From NCBI GenBank assembly GCA_035601195.1, contig DATNOU010000063.1:1-26265 (forward strand): a stretch of DNA of 26,265 nucleotides. The letters run 5' to 3'. Every line of letters starts with the position of its first letter. Position 1 is the first letter of the stretch. This document shows positions 21,346-26,265 of this stretch, piece after piece. The notes below the pieces were generated by a model. The model had not been told where the DNA came from, did no database searches, and saw only the letters and a list, made by a program, of their open reading frames with translations. The translations under genes and the position numbers were made by a program. The DNA comes from JAIBJP01 sp035601195. GTDB taxonomy: Bacteria; Actinomycetota; Thermoleophilia; Gaiellales; Gaiellaceae.

Positions 21346-21927
21346 CTACCCGACCGGGCCGAGGACGGGCTGAGGCCGAAGCTGGGCGAGCGCGGCGCGA
21401 CGCTGCTCCGGTGTTGTCCGGTCGATGATCAAAACGCCGTCGAGATGGTCGAGCTCGTGCTGGATCACCCTCGCCTCCAGTCCTTCCGCTTCGATGCTGA
21501 TGGGCTCTCCTTCCGGAGACGAAGCTTCGATCTTGAGGGCGGTTGGACGCTCGACCTCGACGACGACGGTGGCGGCGCCGAGCGAGAGGCAACCCTCGTC
21601 GGCCGCCTCGACTTCTTCGCCCGTGGAGACGACCCGCGGGTTGACAAGCGCGACCACCGGCTCCTCATCGGCCTTCCGGTAGACGAGTATCCGCCTGAGA
21701 ACGCCGAGCTGGGGCGCCGCGAGACCGACGCCGCGCGCTTCGTCCATCAGCAAGGTCATGCGCTCGACGAGCCCGGTGACCGACTCGTCGAAATCGCCCA
21801 CTTCGTTGGCCTTCATGCGCAGAACCGGGTCCGGATACTGGCGAACGAGGGAAAGCGCGGCCCGACGCCGGGCTTCACGCTCGGCGTCGAGCTCCTCGCT
21901 TCGAATCTGCCCTTCGACCTCACCCAT
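21346..21927 (-). CDS. def: Peptide deformylase
   Basis: A 193-residue metalloprotease with the three PDF motifs: GVGLAAPQLGVLRR, DEGCLSLGAAT (metal Cys) and VIQHELDHLDGVLI (H-E-L-D-H). It removes the formyl group added by Fmt. The about 25 residues before LVRQYPDPVLRMKA are charged and probably an N-terminal extension; ATG 21927 is the likely start, but a later one cannot be excluded. Confidence 0.96.
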   Translation of the reverse strand: MGEVEGQIRSEELDAEREARRRAALSLVRQYPDPVLRMKANEVGDFDESVTGLVERMTLLMDEARGVGLAAPQLGVLRRILVYRKADEEPVVALVNPRVVSTGEEVEAADEGCLSLGAATVVVEVERPTALKIEASSPEGEPISIEAEGLEARVIQHELDHLDGVLIIDRTTPEQRRAALAQLRPQPVLGPVG

Positions 21928-21964
21928 CGGGGCAAAGTTTATCGAGGGCGAACCCGTGTTCTAC

Positions 21965-22225
21965 CTACACAGGGCCAACCACGGTGCGTCGCCGCGGGCC
22001 GACCATGCGGCTCCAAATCGCCACCAGGACGACCGCGACGACGACCGCGAGGATCCAGCCGAGGATCCCGCCGCCGACGAGCCAGAACACGAGCAGGGTC
22101 GATGCAATGCCGATCACGATCGTCATAAGGATCCCCATCGGATCGGGACCCGGGTGAACGAGCCGCCCGAGCGCTCCGACGACGAGGCCGACGATGGCCA
22201 GCCCGATGATCTCTCCGATGCTCAT
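21965..22225 (-). CDS. GlsB/YeaQ/YmgE-type small membrane protein
   Basis: An 86-residue hydrophobic protein of the transglycosylase-associated (GlsB/YeaQ/YmgE) type. It starts MSIGEIIGLAIVGLVVGALG, then GRLVHPGPDPMGILMTIVIG, and shows about three membrane segments with a basic tail (MVGPRRRTVV). Members are often stress-induced; the function is unknown despite the name. It sits between priA and def on the same strand, with 37 bp to def and 52 bp to priA. The latter gap holds a CGGCC-TCTTC-GGGCCG hairpin without a T-run. Confidence 0.85.
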   Translation of the reverse strand: MSIGEIIGLAIVGLVVGALGRLVHPGPDPMGILMTIVIGIASTLLVFWLVGGGILGWILAVVVAVVLVAIWSRMVGPRRRTVVGPV

Positions 22226-22277
22226 GGCGACTGTGATTCCCGGCCTCTTCGGGCCGAAAACGTCTTAGGAACTACAC

Positions 22278-24191
22278 CTAGGAAAGGCCCTGCGGATCGA
22301 CGTCGACCGAGGCGGTCAGACCGTCCTTCCGCATCGCCGGCGCCGCAGCGCTGAGCAATCGGCCGGCGAGCGCCGCCAGCGGCCGCGGACTGCCCGTTTT
22401 CGCCAGAAGCTGAGCCCGGTGGCGGCCGCGTAGACGGAGCAGGGGAGCAGGCCCCAGGAGCTCTGCCTCTCCCCCGGCCCGCTCGAGCTCCGCCCGGAGC
22501 TCGCCGAGCACGGCATTTGGGCCTCCCGCGTCAGGCCCCGAGACGACGATACGGAGGAGATGTCGGAAGGGCGGGTAGCCCAGCTCCCGCCTGCGCTCGA
22601 GCTCCCCCGCCAGGAACTCCTCCACCGCGTGGCGGGCGGCCAGCGCAACCGGCCGGGAGTCGGGCTGGTAGGTCTGGACGATCACGCGGCCGGGAGCGTC
22701 CCGACCGCTGCGCCCGGCCAGCTGGGTGACGAGCTGGAAGGTACGCTCCTCGGCCCGAAAATCGGGCATGGCCATTCCGGTGTCCGCGTCCACGACAGCT
22801 GCGAGCGAGACGCCCTCGAAGTGATGGCCCTTCGCGACCATCTGCGTGCCCAGGAGCACGGCCCGATCGGCCGCGGCGAAGCGCGCGAGCCTCTCGGCCA
22901 GGACGGCGGGCTTCGCCACCGCGTCCGCGTCGAGGCGGAAGAGCTCGAGCTCGGGAACCTGGGCGGCGAGCTCCGCCTCGAGCCGCTCGGTGCCCGCTCC
23001 GAGGCGGGCGAGCTCCGGCGAGCCGCACTCGGGACAAAGCGCGGGCTTGGTCTCGCGGCGGCCGCAGTGGTGGCAGTGGAGTAGCCCGTCTCCGTGCAGA
23101 GTCAGCGCCACGTCGCAGCTCTCGCAGCGGCGCGTGGCTCCGCAGGCGCGGCAGTGGATGGCGGGAGCGATTCCGCGGCGGTTGAGGAGGAGGATCGCCT
23201 TGCCGTCTCCGTCGGCGATGGCGCCGAGCTCGGCCAGGAGCGGCGCGGAGAGCGGATACCCGGCTTCGCGGCGCAGGTCGACCACGCGAACTGACGGGAG
23301 CCGCCTCCCGAGCCGACCGCCGAGCTCGAGCCGCTCGAGCGCCTGCCAGCTCTCCGGCCGCGGCGTGGCGCTGCCGAAGATCGCCACGGCCCCCTCGAGC
23401 GCTGCGCGCTTCGCCGCCACGGTGCGAGCGTCGTAGCGCGGGTCGGACTCCTGCTTGTAGGAGGGATCGTGCTCCTCGTCCACGCAGATGAGGCCGAGGC
23501 CGGCCACCGGCGCGAAGATCGCAGAGCGGGCGCCGACGACAACCCGGGCCTGCCCGGTCGAGATGCGCTCCCGTTCGTCTCGGCGCTCGGCTTCCGTCAA
23601 GCCCGAATGGAGGAGGGCCACGCGCTCGCCGAAGCGCGCACGGAAGCGCCCGAGGGCCTGCGGCGTGAGCGCGATCTCGGGGACCAGCACGATCGCTCCC
23701 CGCCCGCGCTCGAGCGCCGCCGCGCAGGCGCGGAGATAAACCTCGGTCTTACCGCTCCCTGTCGCCCCGTGGAGGAGGAAGGCGCCCCCTGCGCCGTCGA
23801 GGGCGCCCGTGATCGTCGCAAGGGCTCGTTCCTGTTCATCCGTGAGCGCTGCAGGCGCAGGCTCTCCCGGCAGATCGGCCGCCCGGGCCCGCATCTCCCC
23901 GCGACGCGCCCGGGTGAGGGGCGCCACGAGCGACAGGGCGCGCGCAGGAGTCGAGCCGTAGTAATCCGCCAGCCAGAGCGCGAGGTCCACGAGCGGCGGA
24001 GGAATCGCACCGACGACCCGCTCGACGGCGACCGGCTCGACCTCGGCCGGAGCCTCGTCGCCGAGGCCGACGACCACGCCCCGGCGTCGTGCGCGCCCGA
24101 ACGGCACCGTGACGACGGAGCCCTTCTCGAGCCCGTCTGCGAGATACGTGAAGGGCCGCGCCAGGGCACGGGCGGTGACGAGCGGATACAC
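22278..24191 (-). CDS. priA: Primosomal protein N' (replication restart helicase PriA)
   Basis: A 637-residue protein. The N-terminal DNA-binding domain is YPLVTARALARPFTYLADGL. The helicase core has Walker A HGATGSGKTEVYLRA and DEEHDPSYKQESDPRYDART. The eight-cysteine zinc module comprises CRACG, RCESCD, LHCHHCG and LCPECG. The C-terminal part has GTQMVAKGHHFEGV and QLAGRSGRD. It reloads the replisome at abandoned forks. All helicase and zinc residues are present, unlike the degenerate PriA of some actinobacteria. GTG 24191 is divergent from dtxR, with a 37-bp gap. Confidence 0.96.
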   Translation of the reverse strand: MYPLVTARALARPFTYLADGLEKGSVVTVPFGRARRRGVVVGLGDEAPAEVEPVAVERVVGAIPPPLVDLALWLADYYGSTPARALSLVAPLTRARRGEMRARAADLPGEPAPAALTDEQERALATITGALDGAGGAFLLHGATGSGKTEVYLRACAAALERGRGAIVLVPEIALTPQALGRFRARFGERVALLHSGLTEAERRDERERISTGQARVVVGARSAIFAPVAGLGLICVDEEHDPSYKQESDPRYDARTVAAKRAALEGAVAIFGSATPRPESWQALERLELGGRLGRRLPSVRVVDLRREAGYPLSAPLLAELGAIADGDGKAILLLNRRGIAPAIHCRACGATRRCESCDVALTLHGDGLLHCHHCGRRETKPALCPECGSPELARLGAGTERLEAELAAQVPELELFRLDADAVAKPAVLAERLARFAAADRAVLLGTQMVAKGHHFEGVSLAAVVDADTGMAMPDFRAEERTFQLVTQLAGRSGRDAPGRVIVQTYQPDSRPVALAARHAVEEFLAGELERRRELGYPPFRHLLRIVVSGPDAGGPNAVLGELRAELERAGGEAELLGPAPLLRLRGRHRAQLLAKTGSPRPLAALAGRLLSAAAPAMRKDGLTASVDVDPQGLS

Positions 24192-24228
24192 AGAGGCGAA
24201 CTTGGACAGAGGTAGGATTGTCCCTGAG

Positions 24229-24909
24229 ATGGCGGCGGGACACTCGGTAGATGACTACCTCGAGACGATCTATTTCCTCGCTTTCCCCATTGGGGAGTAC
24301 CGCCCCGACACGAAGGGCGCGTCCACTCTGGCCGTCCGCGTGGCCGACATGCTGGGAGTCTCCCGTGCGTCTGCGGGCGAGATGCTGAAGCGCCTCGAGG
24401 CGGACGGCCTCATCGAGCGCGGCGAGCACAAGGAGGCGATCCTTACCGCGGAAGGCCGCGTGCAGGCCGAGCGGGTCGTGCGCAGGCACAGGATCATCGA
24501 GCGCCTGCTCACGGACTTCATGGGCTACACCGCCGCGGAGGCTCACGAGCAGGCCGACCTCCTCGGGAACACCTTCACGGACGAGATGGTCGAGCGCATC
24601 GCCAAGCAGCTCGGGGACCCCGAGCGCTGTCCCCACGGGTGGCCCGTGGACACCGACTTCGAGCAGGCGGAGAACCGCGAGCTGCAGGCGCTCGCCGACC
24701 TCGAGCCGGGTTCGCGGGCCGAGATCGTGCGTCTCGCAGAGCACGACGGCTCCCTCCTCCACTGGTACTACGACGCAGGGCTCGTACCGGGGACGACCGT
24801 CGAGCTGCGCGCTGCGCCGACCGTGGGCCAGTTCACGCTCAAGGTGAACGGCGGCGAGCGCGCGATCGAGGAGAAGGCCGCCGCCGGCCTCTTCGTACGG
24901 CCAAGCTAG
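24229..24909 (+). CDS. DtxR/MntR-family metal-dependent regulator with altered ligand residues
   Basis: A 226-residue regulator. The N-terminal winged helix has VDDYLETIYFL and VADMLGVSRASAGEMLKRLE, followed by a dimerisation domain with HRIIERLL, and a C-terminal FeoA-like SH3 domain (LEPGSRAEIVRLAEH to AIEEKAAAGLFV). In AHEQADLLGNTFTDEM the DtxR ligands C102, E105 and H106 align to D, G and N, while the H79- and H98-equivalents are kept. Metal preference is therefore unclear. ATG 24229 with upstream GAGGTAGG was preferred over a start at 24109 inside priA. The gap to priA contains a GGACA-N10-TGTCC dyad that could be an operator. Confidence 0.88.
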   Translation: MAAGHSVDDYLETIYFLAFPIGEYRPDTKGASTLAVRVADMLGVSRASAGEMLKRLEADGLIERGEHKEAILTAEGRVQAERVVRRHRIIERLLTDFMGYTAAEAHEQADLLGNTFTDEMVERIAKQLGDPERCPHGWPVDTDFEQAENRELQALADLEPGSRAEIVRLAEHDGSLLHWYYDAGLVPGTTVELRAAPTVGQFTLKVNGGERAIEEKAAAGLFVRPS

Positions 24910-25102
24910 CGTCAGCGGGCGTCAGAACCCTCCACGTCCGATAACGACAGCCGGGGTCAGACCCCTCCGTGTCCGAAGCGGACGGTTTTCACGTCCGAAA
25001 TAGACCGGATTTCGCCGAAATCAGGCCCGCTAGGGCCATGCCTCGTTAAGGCACCGCGGGGTCAGACCCCGACCGTTCCTGCAGGGCATGGCCAAATAGG
25101 AC
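24910..25102. repeat. REP-like palindrome cluster between convergent genes
   Basis: This 193-bp gap between convergent dtxR and the DUF4230 gene has nested inverted repeats. Two copies of GGGGTCAGACCCC lie at 24953-24965 and, extended by a C-G pair, at 25057-25071. AGCGGGC/GCCCGCT (24914-24920, 25025-25031) encloses the left copy. GGCCATGCC/GGCATGGCC (25034-25042, 25085-25093) encloses the right copy plus a TGCCT-CGTTA-AGGCA hairpin. Short GTCCG repeats recur between. Position and structure fit REP elements; the hairpins may also end transcription from both sides. Confidence 0.75.
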
Positions 25103-25819
25103 CTAGGCCGGTTCGAAATTCACTACGACGCGGGTGAACCCGAGCGAGCGCAACAGGCTCTGGAGCATCTTCCGCGTGTTGTCCTCGGCCCGCGGGACGA
25201 GGCCCGAGCCGTTCTGCGCCGCAGCGCGGATCTTCTCCTCGGCGAGCAAGTAGACCTCGCGCTGGCTTTCCGTGTCGTCGCCGAAGAGTGAGCCGATCTG
25301 GTTGAAGAGCCCGCGATCCTGGTCGTAGACGTAGCTGTGACCAACGTCGATCTCCGGATCGGACAGTCGCGGTCGCGGAAGCGTGATCGTGGCGGCGCGC
25401 CGATCGTCGGAGACCTGGACGCCTCCCTTCCCCACCTGCCCGAAATCGACGAGCGCATCGACCGAACCGACGGCGACGAACAGCGTCCGGTCGCCGAGGA
25501 GCTTGTCCGGCAGGCCCGTGTCGTGGTGAAGGTCGACGATCTGCTGGAAGTTGCCCGTGGCGGCGTGGTACTCCTGCAGGTCCTGAATCGACTTGAGAAC
25601 GGCAGGGCCGCTTCGGTCGACGGTCGTCTCGGCGAACGGGTTGTGGAAGTCCGGGATCACACCCCTGACCCAGCTCACGCCTCCGAAGATGGCGATGATG
25701 AGGATGCCCAGCGTGATCAGCCCCCACGGGACCTCACGCCGCGGGCGGGGCGGCTCGTACTGCGGGGGTGCAGGCGGAGGAGGCTCCGCGCGCCTGCGTT
25801 CGGGCGTGACAATCGCCAT
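25103..25819 (-). CDS. DUF4230 domain protein, membrane-anchored
   Basis: A 238-residue protein. The proline-rich N-terminus (EPPPPAPPQYEPPRP) precedes one membrane segment (about residues 32-52, WGLITLGILIIAIFGGVSW), then an outward or soluble domain with VLKSIQDLQEYHAATGNFQQ, FVAVGSVDALVDFGQV and ITLPRPRLSDPEIDVGHSYV. This pattern matches DUF4230, a family of unknown function with one N-terminal anchor. The N-in/C-out topology follows from the basic residues before the segment. ATG 25819; 20 bp downstream of metK and likely co-transcribed. Confidence 0.85.
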   Translation of the reverse strand: MAIVTPERRRAEPPPPAPPQYEPPRPRREVPWGLITLGILIIAIFGGVSWVRGVIPDFHNPFAETTVDRSGPAVLKSIQDLQEYHAATGNFQQIVDLHHDTGLPDKLLGDRTLFVAVGSVDALVDFGQVGKGGVQVSDDRRAATITLPRPRLSDPEIDVGHSYVYDQDRGLFNQIGSLFGDDTESQREVYLLAEEKIRAAAQNGSGLVPRAEDNTRKMLQSLLRSLGFTRVVVNFEPA

Positions 25820-25839
25820 GATTCCTGGGTTCTACCCGT

Positions 25840-26265
25840 TCAGGAAGGGGCCGGAACCTCAGCCGTGAGGCCCGCTGCGATGCGCAATTCCTCGGCTTTG
25901 TCGGTTCGCTCCCAGGTGAAATCGTGGTCGGAGCGCCCGAAGTGACCATACGCAGCCGTCTTGGCGTAGATCGGGCGTAGCAGGTCGAGGTCGCGAAGGA
26001 TGGCTCCGGGCCGCAGGTCGAAATGGTCGCGGACGAGCTCCTCGATCTTTCCAAGCGGAACGCGCTCGGTCCCGAAGCAGTCCACCTCGATGGAAACCGG
26101 ACGGGCGACGCCGATCGCGTAGGCCACCTGCAGCTCGACACGGTCGGCAAGGCCCGCGGAGACGAGGTTCTTCGCCACGTAGCGCGCCGCATAGGCGGCC
26201 GAGCGGTCCACCTTCGTCGGATCCTTGCCGGAGAAGGCGCCTCCACCGTGGCGGGCCATCCCCCC
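25840..26265 (-). CDS. metK: S-adenosylmethionine synthetase, C-terminal part (gene runs off the right edge)
   Basis: About 141 C-terminal residues are visible, starting in the central signature (GG)MARHGGGAFSGKDPTKVD, then SAAYAARYVAKNLVSAGLAD, RVELQVAYAIGVARPVSI, and GHFGRSDHDFTWERTDKAEE near the end. The enzyme makes SAM from methionine and ATP, the methyl donor for RsmB and RsmD encoded nearby. The ATG at 26259 is an internal methionine of the conserved YGGMARHGG motif, not the start. Confidence 0.96.
   Translation of the reverse strand, partial: GGMARHGGGAFSGKDPTKVDRSAAYAARYVAKNLVSAGLADRVELQVAYAIGVARPVSIEVDCFGTERVPLGKIEELVRDHFDLRPGAILRDLDLLRPIYAKTAAYGHFGRSDHDFTWERTDKAEELRIAAGLTAEVPAPS

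Noticed and set aside
22240..22262. Hairpin CGGCC-TCTTC-GGGCCG between priA and the GlsB-like gene as a terminator
   Set aside because: The stem is short and is followed by AAAAC on the plus strand and no T-run on the minus strand; not convincing.

Overview
The window looks like chromosomal DNA from a high-GC actinobacterium outside the well-studied genera, most likely of the Thermoleophilia (Gaiellales/Solirubrobacterales) type. I infer this from the very high GC content, the actinobacterial gene order (recG-rsmD-coaD-DivIVA-like-DUF177-rpmF-plsX-acpP-rnc; priA-def-fmt-rsmB-rpe-ribD-ribE-ribBA-ribH), zinc-ribbon forms of L28 and L32, and the style of the SMC and YceD proteins. No database search was possible. 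Most genes are on the minus strand, so transcription mostly runs right to left.

Layout, left to right. 1-670: 5' part of smc (minus). 790-1299: DUF1059 and DsrE-like small proteins (minus). 1341-3580: a plus-strand cassette of a sulfite-oxidase-type molybdoenzyme, a flavin reductase, a DUF6510 zinc ribbon and rpiA. 3577-10081: a minus-strand housekeeping run reading recG, rsmD, coaD, a DivIVA-like coiled coil, DUF177, rpmF, plsX, acpP, rnc. 10161-11723: a bicupin (minus) and a degenerate metallo-beta-lactamase-fold protein (plus). 11720-14544: fakA, a lone receiver domain and a DegV/FakB protein, which overlap or nearly touch (minus). 14663-24191: priA, a GlsB-like membrane protein, def, fmt, rsmB, rpe, ribD, ribE, ribBA, ribH and rpmB (minus). 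24229-24909: a DtxR-type regulator (plus). 25103-26265: a DUF4230 membrane-anchored protein and the 3' part of metK (minus). No stretch over 300 bp lacks a gene. I saw no tRNA, rRNA, CRISPR array, transposase or FMN riboswitch.

The coding content is mostly housekeeping. It covers ribosome and translation-start functions (def, fmt, rsmB, rsmD, rpmB, rpmF), fatty acid and phospholipid precursors (plsX, acpP, fakA/degV), riboflavin synthesis, CoA synthesis and replication restart/recombination.

The unusual content is in the gaps. A family of ~170 bp elements with terminal inverted repeats is present in three copies (5572-5741, 14500-14665, 14881-15050), in both orientations. Their ends supply or abut the stop codons of rpmF, rpmB and ribH, and one copy contains the only canonical start codons of fakA. 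A second, 39-bp palindromic repeat occurs upstream of smc and between ribBA and ribH with a compensatory base change. A third gap (ribD-ribE) holds two TTGTG-N9-CACAA dyads that are also mutual inverted repeats. A REP-like palindrome cluster fills the gap between dtxR and the DUF4230 gene. At least four genes (smc, dsrE-like, rnc, rsmB) have no ATG, GTG or TTG where the family needs a start, and CTG is the best candidate in each.
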